A stretch of DNA of 5,160 bases from Rhodospirillaceae bacterium. GTDB taxonomy: Bacteria > Pseudomonadota > Alphaproteobacteria > UBA8366. The notes beneath the pieces were generated by a model. That model was not told the origin of the DNA, searched no databases, and worked only from the letters and a program-made list of their open reading frames with translations. Positions within the stretch are counted from its first letter, which is position 1. Every line of letters begins with the position of its first letter. Below are positions 1 through 5,160 of this stretch, piece after piece. The DNA lies in contig PBCW01000011.1 in the NCBI GenBank assembly GCA_002718015.1, positions 10,076-15,235 on the forward strand, given 5' to 3'. A program made the position numbers and the translations under genes.

Positions 1-665
1 CCTTGAACTGTTACTCTATCCGGGCCGAAGATCCGAGTTTCATAATCTTTATTGGCTGGTTCCAATGCAATAGAGTCGCCTTTGCGTCTTAGCCGCTTCA
101 GCGTGGCTTCACTTTCGTCAATGAGGGCAACTACGATGTTCCCGCTCTCCGCGGTGTCGCAGTATTCTATGATGACCGTATCCCCATCAAAAATACCTGC
201 CTCGATCATCGATTCTCCCTCAACTTCTAACGTGTAGTGCTCGCCAGAGGATAGTATTGATGTTGGCACCTCAATTTGAGCAGTCTCGTCGCGAAGCGCC
301 TCAATAGGTGTTCCGGCTGCAATTTTTCCATAGCATGGTAAACTAATCGCGTCTGCTTCAGTAAGCGGCATCCCGGGGCGCCCAAATGGTTTATCATTAC
401 TAATCACCGTTGGGTTAAAACCTTGATGTTTTGGTTTTTCTCCGGGTACATTTTCGGGCAATCTAACGACCTCGAGCGCGCGCGCCTTGTGGGGTAAGCG
501 GCGTATGAACCCTCGTTCTTCCAAACCGATAACCAAGCGGTGTATTCCGGATTTGGATTTTAGCTGTAATTTCTCTTTCATTTCGTCAAAAGAGGGCGGA
601 ATACCATTCTTAAAAAGACAATCTTGGATATACATCAACAAATCATATTGTTTTCGAGTTAGCAT
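1..665 (-). CDS. lexA: LexA SOS-response repressor / self-cleaving protease, 3' end cut by the window edge
   Basis: LexA represses DNA-damage genes and cleaves itself when stimulated by RecA-ssDNA filaments. I translated it from the minus strand: 221 complete residues are present, ending DRVTVQ just before the edge. About 10-12 C-terminal residues are probably missing, judging from the usual alphaproteobacterial length of about 230-235. Residues 1-65 form the winged helix-turn-helix, starting [13 protein letters not shown] and including [17 protein letters not shown] (37-53). This is the alphaproteobacterial type of recognition helix. A variable linker (about 68-108) follows, then the S24 peptidase domain. 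The cleavage site is Ala117-Gly118 in GKIAAGTP, the nucleophile is Ser152 in EGESM and the general base is Lys190 in ATLKRL, so the protein should be able to autocleave. The start is the only ATG giving the family N-terminus; an in-frame stop lies 10 codons upstream. The ribosome-binding site is weak (GGGTG about 8 bases before the ATG). It has its own promoter carrying SOS boxes. Confidence 0.97.
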   Translation of the reverse strand, partial: MLTRKQYDLLMYIQDCLFKNGIPPSFDEMKEKLQLKSKSGIHRLVIGLEERGFIRRLPHKARALEVVRLPENVPGEKPKHQGFNPTVISNDKPFGRPGMPLTEADAISLPCYGKIAAGTPIEALRDETAQIEVPTSILSSGEHYTLEVEGESMIEAGIFDGDTVIIEYCDTAESGNIVVALIDESEATLKRLRRKGDSIALEPANKDYETRIFGPDRVTVQ

Positions 666-797
666 TTTATAACACCCATCTTTACAAACATTTTAAAAAT
701 TAAACGGTTCTTGTGTATGCACCAGTAAAAATCCACACCAACCAAGTATTTAATTCTCTTTTACAGTCAAATTGATCGCTAGTGACGAAAAAAATGC

Positions 798-812
798 GAA
801 CAAAACAGAAAC
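798..812 (-). promoter_or_regulatory. Degenerate second SOS box (one mismatch)
   Basis: The minus strand reads GTTT CTGTTTT GTTC, differing from GTTC-N7-GTTC by one base in one half-site. It sits 10 bases downstream of the perfect box, in the opposite direct-repeat orientation, right at or just after the predicted transcription start. It could be a weaker second LexA site that tightens repression. It could also be a chance match in an AT-rich leader. Confidence 0.4.
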
Positions 813-822
813 TTACCAATAT

Positions 823-837
823 GTTCTATTAAAGTTC
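823..837 (-). promoter_or_regulatory. SOS box (LexA operator), perfect GTTC-N7-GTTC
   Basis: The plus strand reads GTTC TATTAAA GTTC, an exact match to the direct-repeat LexA operator known from Alphaproteobacteria, and unlike the palindromic CTGT-N8-ACAG box of Gammaproteobacteria. It lies 158 bases upstream of the lexA start and overlaps the predicted -10 element, so bound LexA would block RNA polymerase. Position in front of lexA makes autoregulation the natural reading. Confidence 0.8.
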
Positions 838-851
838 GCGAATCGGGTCAA
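823..851 (-). promoter_or_regulatory. Predicted lexA promoter
   Basis: On the minus strand TTGACC (851-846, 5 of 6 to the sigma-70 -35 consensus) is followed after exactly 17 bases by TAGAAC (828-823, 4 of 6 to the -10 consensus). This would start transcription near 816 and leave a leader of roughly 150 bases before the lexA ATG. The -10 element lies inside the perfect SOS box, as expected for an autorepressed lexA. The assignment rests on sequence match and position only. Confidence 0.55.
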
Positions 852-879
852 GTAGAACTTAAGAGTATTAATAGTTTTT

Positions 880-2091
880 TTAGTATCCCGCTAGCATTGA
901 AGGCATGCGAAGGATTTCCACTGAGGTTCCCGCAGATATACCAGATGCCAGCGGTTTTCGAACGATAAAGCAATCGGATCGTGCAAGTGAAACCATCATA
1001 GAGCTATCTTGAATAGGGAATGGTGTTACTTGCATTACTCCATTTTTACTTTTGTTTAATCTGCCGCGTATGTAGTCTTCCCTCTCGCCATTCTTGCACA
1101 GAGATTCAGTCACTTTGACAGTTTCAAGAGCACCGTCGGAAGCTTGCAGGCCAAGTTGTGTTTCTATCGCTGGTTTGAGAAATATCAACGCGCAAACCAT
1201 CGTTGAGACCGGGTTTCCTGGCAGGCCAAGCAGAGGTGTGCCGTTAAAATTACCAAAAATAAGCGGTTTGCCTGGTCTCATCGCAATTTTCCAGAACTCA
1301 ACATCAAGACCGATCCCGCCAAGAACCTCCTGAATGAGATCGTGATCTCCAACTGATGCTCCACCTGTAGTTACAAGCAGATCAATGCCTTTGGCACCTT
1401 CGGCTATGCGTGAGAGAGCATTACGATTGTCTGGGGCAATTCCCAAAAGGACAGGATCACCGCCAAATGCACGAACTGCAGCGGCAAGGCCAGTAGAATT
1501 AGCGCTAACTATCTGATGTGGCCCCAGTGGATCGCCCGGCATCACTATTTCATCACCAGTCGACAATATGCCAATGCGCGGTCTTTGTCTGACCATAACC
1601 CAGGGAATATTCATGGCTGCTATTAACCCAGCATCTCGAGCCGTGAGTAAATGTCCAGGTTTGAAGAGTATATCACCTTCGCTGAAATCAAGGCCAGCAG
1701 ATCGAATATGCCGTTCTGGTTCTATTTCATTTACAATAACACTATCGCCTGCGACAGTTGTATCCTCTTGGATGACAATAGTGTCAGCGTCCATTGGAAC
1801 TGGCGCGCCAGTAAAAATACGTACCGCTTCGCCTGAGTTGAGAATTTCAGAGTAACTTCCGCCAGCATGAGCTGTGCCCACAACCTTTAGAGTAGCAGGC
1901 ACAGAAGGGATGTCCCTTGCGCGTACTGCGTAGCCATCCATCGCTGACACATCGAACGGGGGCTGGGTCCTCCGTGACTTCAATTCTTCCGCAAGGACAC
2001 GGCCAAATACCTCACTCACGCTTACCTCTATTGAGGCCGTACGTTCCATCGCTTTTGTGATTTTTGCTCTGGCGTTAGCTACCGTTAACAT
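880..2091 (-). CDS. moeA: Molybdopterin molybdenumtransferase MoeA
   Basis: MoeA inserts molybdate into adenylylated molybdopterin, the last step of molybdenum cofactor (Moco) synthesis, in the cytoplasm. The 403-residue length is normal for the family. The N-terminal MoeA domain (about 1-165) carries PPFDVSAMDGYAVRA (44-58) and RIFTGAPVP (91-99). The molybdopterin-binding domain (about 171-310) carries STGDEIV (177-183), TTGGASVGDHD (241-251), MRPGKPLIFG (271-280) and GLPGNPVS (289-296). The C-terminal beta domain covers about 320-395. All signature motifs are intact. The ATG overlaps the moaC stop by one base (TAATG) and no good Shine-Dalgarno sequence is visible before it, so translation is probably coupled to moaC. 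It ends in TAA with no clear terminator behind it. The molybdate-inserting role is inferred from family; a gephyrin-type or MogA-only protein is excluded by the three-domain layout. Confidence 0.96.
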   Translation of the reverse strand: MLTVANARAKITKAMERTASIEVSVSEVFGRVLAEELKSRRTQPPFDVSAMDGYAVRARDIPSVPATLKVVGTAHAGGSYSEILNSGEAVRIFTGAPVPMDADTIVIQEDTTVAGDSVIVNEIEPERHIRSAGLDFSEGDILFKPGHLLTARDAGLIAAMNIPWVMVRQRPRIGILSTGDEIVMPGDPLGPHQIVSANSTGLAAAVRAFGGDPVLLGIAPDNRNALSRIAEGAKGIDLLVTTGGASVGDHDLIQEVLGGIGLDVEFWKIAMRPGKPLIFGNFNGTPLLGLPGNPVSTMVCALIFLKPAIETQLGLQASDGALETVKVTESLCKNGEREDYIRGRLNKSKNGVMQVTPFPIQDSSMMVSLARSDCFIVRKPLASGISAGTSVEILRMPSMLAGY

Positions 2092-2567
2092 TATTGAAAC
2101 TTAAAGTCGCCTGATTGCCCACCAGTTTTGCTAATGAGACGAATGTCCGATATTTGCATGTCTCGGTCAACGGCTTTACACATGTCGTAGATAGTCAGGG
2201 TCGCTACGCTGACGGCAGTTAATGCCTCCATTTCAACCCCCGTCTGAGCTCTTAAGCCACACTTTGCGATAACCTCGATTGAATTCTTTTCTTTGTGAAG
2301 TTTGAAGTCAACCGAGATGCTAGTAAGCGCCAACGGATGACAAAGTGGAATAAGGTCATGTGTTTTTTTAGCTGCCATAATACCAGCTAATCGTGCGGTG
2401 CTCATAACATCTCCTTTCTTCGCACCGCCAGATTCTATCAATTCTATTGTGTTGGATTTCATATTAATGAAACCACGGGCGATAGCCGTCCTGTGAGTTG
2501 TCTCTTTATCAGTCACAGCTACCATTGATGCCTTTCCATTATCATTAATGTGCGTCAATTTCGGCAT
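2091..2567 (-). CDS. moaC: Cyclic pyranopterin monophosphate synthase MoaC
   Basis: MoaC converts the 3',8-cyclo-GTP product of MoaA into cyclic pyranopterin monophosphate, early in Moco synthesis. The protein is 158 residues from MPKLTHIND, close to the usual length of about 160. Visible motifs are LIPLCHPLA (72-80, with His77), TGVEMEALTAVSVA (109-122) and YDMCKAVDRDM (127-137). Asp128 and Lys131 of the last motif fall at the same numbers as the catalytic pair of the E. coli enzyme. The frame is open for 34 more codons upstream, to 2669, but that stretch overlaps trpC coding and has no MoaC similarity. The ATG at 2567 gives the family N-terminus and has a good Shine-Dalgarno sequence (GAGGA, 7-base spacing region). 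Its first 13 bases overlap the end of trpC, and its stop overlaps the moeA start by one base. Confidence 0.96.
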   Translation of the reverse strand: MPKLTHINDNGKASMVAVTDKETTHRTAIARGFINMKSNTIELIESGGAKKGDVMSTARLAGIMAAKKTHDLIPLCHPLALTSISVDFKLHKEKNSIEVIAKCGLRAQTGVEMEALTAVSVATLTIYDMCKAVDRDMQISDIRLISKTGGQSGDFKFQ

Positions 2568-3388
2568 AATTTTTCCTCGTCTACAATTGGCTTTTTCGTA
2601 TTCAGTAAACGCAATGTCGCTTCCTCTACATCCTCTTGACTCATAAGCGACTCTCCGATTAAAAAACAATTTGCACCAACATCGGACATTTGAGCTAAGT
2701 CATCCGGACTAAAAAGTCCACTTTCACTGATCAAAAGCTTATTGGGCCCTATGCTTTTCGAAAGCTCGATTGTAGTGTTTATGTCCACCTTCAACGTTTT
2801 TAAATTACGATTATTTATTCCAATAAGTGGTGAGGACAGTTTTGCAGTTCGATCGAGCTCAATGGCGTTATGAACCTCGACTAAAACTGACATGCCTAGC
2901 TCGTGAGCTAATGCCTCAAGCGATATCGCCTGATTATCGCTCAGCGCCGCCATAATTAGCAAAACGCAATCCGCCCCCAGTGATCTTGATTCGTATATTT
3001 GAAAAGGATCAAGCATGAAGTCTTTTCGAAGAACGGGCAAGTGTGTTGCATTACGTGCATCAATTAAAAACTCATCAGCACCCTGAAAAAAAGGCTTGTC
3101 TGTTAAAACTGATAAACACGCCGCTCCGCCTGCTTCATATGCTTTTGCTATGGCCATAGGGTTGAAGTTTGATCGTATAACTCCTTTACTAGGAGATGCC
3201 TTTTTTATTTCCGCAATAAGGCCGTATTTCCCCTTCTGCCGGCAAGCTTTGAGTGCTGCGGTAAAATCCCGCACTGCCAATCCATCTTTGGCCCGGGAAA
3301 TCATTTCTGACATTGATATTATATTTTTTCGGTTTTGAACTTCACCGCGCTTAACTTTACAGATATTTTGTAAAATATCAGGCATCAT
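2555..3388 (-). CDS. trpC: Indole-3-glycerol-phosphate synthase TrpC (monofunctional)
   Basis: TrpC closes the ring of carboxyphenylaminodeoxyribulose phosphate to indole-3-glycerol phosphate, with loss of CO2 and water, in tryptophan synthesis. The 277 residues form a single TIM barrel; there is no fused TrpF domain as in enteric bacteria. Expected catalytic positions are present: Glu60 and Lys62 in IAEIKKASPSKG (58-69), Lys122 in LRKDFMLDPFQIYE (120-133), Glu171 in LVEVH (169-173), Asn192 in GINNRNL (190-196), and Glu222/Ser223 in ISESG (220-224). The phosphate-binding end includes FLIGESLM (242-249). Two adjacent ATGs are possible: 3388, overlapping the trpD stop as ATGA, and 3385, overlapping it by one base. 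I kept 3388 because a weak AGG is better spaced for it, but MPDIL from 3385 resembles the family N-terminus equally well. The 3' end overlaps moaC by 13 bases. Confidence 0.96.
   Translation of the reverse strand: MMPDILQNICKVKRGEVQNRKNIISMSEMISRAKDGLAVRDFTAALKACRQKGKYGLIAEIKKASPSKGVIRSNFNPMAIAKAYEAGGAACLSVLTDKPFFQGADEFLIDARNATHLPVLRKDFMLDPFQIYESRSLGADCVLLIMAALSDNQAISLEALAHELGMSVLVEVHNAIELDRTAKLSSPLIGINNRNLKTLKVDINTTIELSKSIGPNKLLISESGLFSPDDLAQMSDVGANCFLIGESLMSQEDVEEATLRLLNTKKPIVDEEKLCRN
2574..2578 (-). promoter_or_regulatory. Ribosome-binding site that fixes the moaC start
   Basis: The minus strand reads GAGGAAAAATTATG into moaC. This is the clearest Shine-Dalgarno sequence in the operon. 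It lies within the last codons of trpC and supports the start at 2567 over the upstream in-frame candidate at 2669. Confidence 0.7.
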
Positions 3389-4401
3389 GATTTGCCTGTA
3401 TTCATCAATAGCTTTGTTAATGCATCCTTTGCCTTGCCCGAGTCAATTGAATCGGCTGCTACCTCTACACCTTCTTTAAGATCTGCTACTTTTTCTGCAA
3501 CAACAAGGGCAGCAGACGAGTTGAAAAGAACGATGTCTCTGTATGGTCCTTTAGCTCCCTCAAGGAGGTCTCTTATTGCTTTTGCATTTTCTTCGGGAGA
3601 TCCTCCCTTTAACTTATCGATATCCGTTGATGGTAGGCCTGCGTCGCGCGGGCTAACTTCTAAGGTGCTAATATTACCGTCGACCAACTGTGCAACTTCA
3701 CTTGTGCCCGTTGTTGTAAGTTCATCCATGCCGTCATTGCCATGGACAACCCAGGCTCTTCTAACGCCAAGACCCGAGAGTGTCTCTGCCATTGGAACTA
3801 ACCATTTTAAGTCGTATGTACCCACCAACAAATACTTAACTGATGCCGGGTTGCACATCGGGCCTAAAATATTGAATATAGTTCTTATACCAATCTCAGC
3901 GCGGGTCGGACCAACGTGTCTCATCGCGCTATGGTAAATAGGGGCCATTAAAAATCCGATTTTTGCTTCAGCAATTGATTTTTCTACGAGTTCTTTCTTA
4001 GCTTCCAGATCGACTCCCAGCGCAGCGAGAACATCGGCTGCCCCAGAGAGAGACGAGAATGCGCGATTGCCGTGTTTAGCCACCGGAACACCTGTGCCCG
4101 CCACAACCAAGGCTGTTGCTGTAGATATATTAAAAGTACCGTGCGCATCGCCTCCAGTGCCAACTATATCTATCGCGTCTCTCGGAGCATTAACGTGCGT
4201 CATTTTTTTTCTCATTGCCTCAGCCGCACCAATAATCTCTTCGACTGTCTCGCCCCTTAAACGCAGTGCAGAGAGGAATGCAGACATTTGAGCCGGCGTG
4301 GCGTCACCGGACACCATAATATCAAAAGCTCTGTTAGCCTCATCCTTGCTTAACGTTTTGTTTCCAAAAACTTTGGCAATGTATTCTTTTAGGTTCTGCA
4401 T
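3385..4401 (-). CDS. trpD: Anthranilate phosphoribosyltransferase TrpD
   Basis: TrpD transfers the phosphoribosyl group of PRPP to anthranilate, the second step of the tryptophan branch. The 338-residue length is typical of the stand-alone enzyme, with no glutamine amidotransferase domain fused. The small helical N-terminal domain (about 1-70) precedes the PRPP-binding core: DIVGTGGDAHGTFNIST (78-94), where the GTGGD loop binds pyrophosphate, then AKHGNRAFSSLSGAADVL (108-125), HVGPTRAEIGIRTIFNILGP (162-181) and HGNDGMDELTTTG (220-232), with the metal-binding Asp-Glu pair in the last. The KHGNRA motif continues with Phe where Val or Leu is more usual, a mild change. It starts 10 bases after trpG with a weak GAGAAG ribosome-binding site, and its stop overlaps the trpC start as ATGA, so it is coupled on both sides. 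Confidence 0.97.
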   Translation of the reverse strand: MQNLKEYIAKVFGNKTLSKDEANRAFDIMVSGDATPAQMSAFLSALRLRGETVEEIIGAAEAMRKKMTHVNAPRDAIDIVGTGGDAHGTFNISTATALVVAGTGVPVAKHGNRAFSSLSGAADVLAALGVDLEAKKELVEKSIAEAKIGFLMAPIYHSAMRHVGPTRAEIGIRTIFNILGPMCNPASVKYLLVGTYDLKWLVPMAETLSGLGVRRAWVVHGNDGMDELTTTGTSEVAQLVDGNISTLEVSPRDAGLPSTDIDKLKGGSPEENAKAIRDLLEGAKGPYRDIVLFNSSAALVVAEKVADLKEGVEVAADSIDSGKAKDALTKLLMNTGKS

Positions 4402-4411
4402 GAAATGCTTC

Positions 4412-4990
4412 TCACTTTTTCTCAGAAGTCATATCAATGAAATTTTTTAGCAATTTGTGTCCATATTCTGTCGCTATGCTTTCCGGATGAAACTGCACAC
4501 CAATTAGGGGGTGTTCTTTATGTTCTATTCCCATAATTAGACCATTATCAGCTTCTGCAGTAACTTTTAAGCAATCCGGTAACGTATTACGTTCGATCAA
4601 CAAAGAATGGTAACGGGTTGATTTGAAGGGGGAGGGAATGCCCGCAAAAACTCCTAGCCCCGAGTGGTTCACATCACTAACTTTTCCGTGCATTGGTGCT
4701 GGTGCGCGTATAATTTTGGCACCAAATGCCTGTCCTAAGGATTGATGGCCGAGGCAAACCCCTAATACAGGTATGTATCCTGCAGCTTTTCTGATGAGTT
4801 CAACACTGATACCAGCGCTCTCTGGGCCACATGGGCCGGGAGATATTACGATACCCTCAGGTTCCAAGTTTAAAGCATCTTTAACTGACAAACTATCATT
4901 GCGTTTAACCAAAACCTCAGCGTCTAATTCTCCCATAAAGTGAAGTAGATTGTACGTAAAGCTGTCATAGTTATCTATTAGAAGGAACAT
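4412..4990 (-). CDS. trpG: Anthranilate synthase component II, glutamine amidotransferase TrpG
   Basis: TrpG hydrolyses glutamine and passes ammonia to TrpE, which makes anthranilate from chorismate. The protein is 192 residues from MFLLIDNYDSFTYNL, the standard family start and length. It is a class I amidotransferase: SPGPCGPESAGIS (50-62) forms the oxyanion region, Cys79 in GVCLGHQSLGQAFG (77-90) is the nucleophile, and His168/Glu170 in QFHPES (166-171) complete the triad. HGKVSDVNHSGLG and YHSL (127-130) are also typical. The same subunit can serve p-aminobenzoate synthesis (PabA), but the trpD-trpC neighbours favour TrpG; dual use is possible. The frame continues open upstream to the window edge, including a TTG at 5086, but that extension has no family similarity. 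No strong ribosome-binding site precedes the ATG. trpE is not in this window as far as I can see. Confidence 0.95.
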   Translation of the reverse strand: MFLLIDNYDSFTYNLLHFMGELDAEVLVKRNDSLSVKDALNLEPEGIVISPGPCGPESAGISVELIRKAAGYIPVLGVCLGHQSLGQAFGAKIIRAPAPMHGKVSDVNHSGLGVFAGIPSPFKSTRYHSLLIERNTLPDCLKVTAEADNGLIMGIEHKEHPLIGVQFHPESIATEYGHKLLKNFIDMTSEKK

Positions 4991-5160
4991 TTTAAATTTT
5001 GCCCGTGTTCGTTGACATCGTCGGTATGTGTTTACTTTAGTAAAAGACCTAATATGGGGCATTTGAAACGAGAACGCTATTCCCAAACGGACAAAAAAGC
5101 CCGAGACTATTTTTTCTGTGGTGACCGCATAAAGTCCATAAATGTAGACTGCTTTTTTTA
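4991..5160. other. Region upstream of trpG, no recognisable gene
   Basis: These 170 bases hold no protein I recognise. On the minus strand the trpG frame stays open through the whole stretch, giving a lysine- and arginine-rich, non-conserved translation. The other two minus frames hit stops within it (TAG at 5109-5111 region and another near 5050). I see no run of Trp codons or paired hairpins of a classical trp leader attenuator. A short A-run/T-run inverted repeat (about 5092-5115) with only two base pairs beyond the A:T arms could be a poor terminator of an upstream gene. No convincing sigma-70 promoter for trpG was found, so the operon may be transcribed from further upstream. Confidence 0.4.
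5031..5044. repeat. Short perfect inverted repeat (6-2-6) upstream of trpG
   Basis: TTTACT and AGTAAA are exact reverse complements separated by two bases, 41-54 bases before the trpG start. The size and symmetry suit a dimeric repressor operator. The sequence does not contain the CTAG half-sites of the enteric TrpR operator, and in AT-rich DNA a palindrome this short can occur by chance. Confidence 0.35.

Noticed and set aside
707..721. Third SOS box starting at GTTC (707-710)
   Set aside because: Only one half-site is present; the second half-site position reads TGCA.
743..770. Second lexA promoter candidate (TTGACT, 16 bases, TACTTG on the minus strand)
   Set aside because: The -10 matches only three of six positions, and it lies downstream of the SOS boxes, which would make them less effective; the promoter at 823-851 is better.
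2568..2669. N-terminal extension of moaC by 34 codons
   Set aside because: It is the shadow of trpC coding, has no MoaC similarity, and the start at 2567 has both the family N-terminus and a good ribosome-binding site.
3392..3937. 181-codon open frame on the plus strand opposite trpD
   Set aside because: It is an antisense shadow of a well-conserved trpD; the translation shows no domain and no ribosome-binding site supports it.
4991..5086. trpG start at the upstream TTG (5086)
   Set aside because: The added 32 residues are not conserved TrpG sequence, and MFLLIDNYDSFTYN at 4990 is the canonical N-terminus.
5092..5115. Possible intrinsic terminator upstream of trpG (A-run, short loop, T-run)
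   Set aside because: The stem is nearly all A:T with a bulge and only two further base pairs, too weak to call a terminator.
5132..5160. Plus-strand terminator-like hairpin AGTC...GACT followed by GCTTTTTTTA
   Set aside because: Only four continuous stem pairs with a bulge, and no plus-strand gene precedes it.

Overview
The window carries one strand of housekeeping genes, all read on the minus strand (right to left). In transcription order they are trpG, trpD, trpC, moaC, moeA and lexA, with lexA running off the left edge. The gene order trpGDC-moaC-moeA-lexA and a GTTC-N7-GTTC type SOS box in front of lexA both point to an alphaproteobacterium. Base composition is moderately AT-leaning, which suits a lineage outside the high-GC groups. 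I cannot name the genus from sequence alone.

Layout: positions 4991-5160 are the region upstream of trpG. It has no recognisable gene, and the trpG frame stays open through it to the window edge. trpG (4990-4412), trpD (4401-3385), trpC (3388-2555), moaC (2567-2091) and moeA (2091-880) are packed with gaps or overlaps of 10, -4, -13 and -1 bases, so they look like one translationally coupled operon. A 214-base gap (666-879) then holds the lexA promoter, with a perfect SOS box lying over the -10 element and a degenerate second copy just downstream. lexA (665 to the edge) lacks only the last residues of its C-terminus here.

How the genes work together: TrpG and TrpD (with TrpE, not in this window) make anthranilate and attach it to phosphoribosyl pyrophosphate. 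TrpC closes the indole ring precursor. MoaC and MoeA act at the first and last steps of molybdenum cofactor synthesis and have no direct metabolic link to tryptophan; their place in the trp operon is a conserved arrangement in Alphaproteobacteria. LexA is the SOS repressor and appears to be separately promoted and self-repressed.

All six proteins are complete in their key motifs. I found no mobile elements, CRISPR, RNA genes, frameshifts or convincing intrinsic terminators. I see no undescribed system; the points worth a second look are regulatory.
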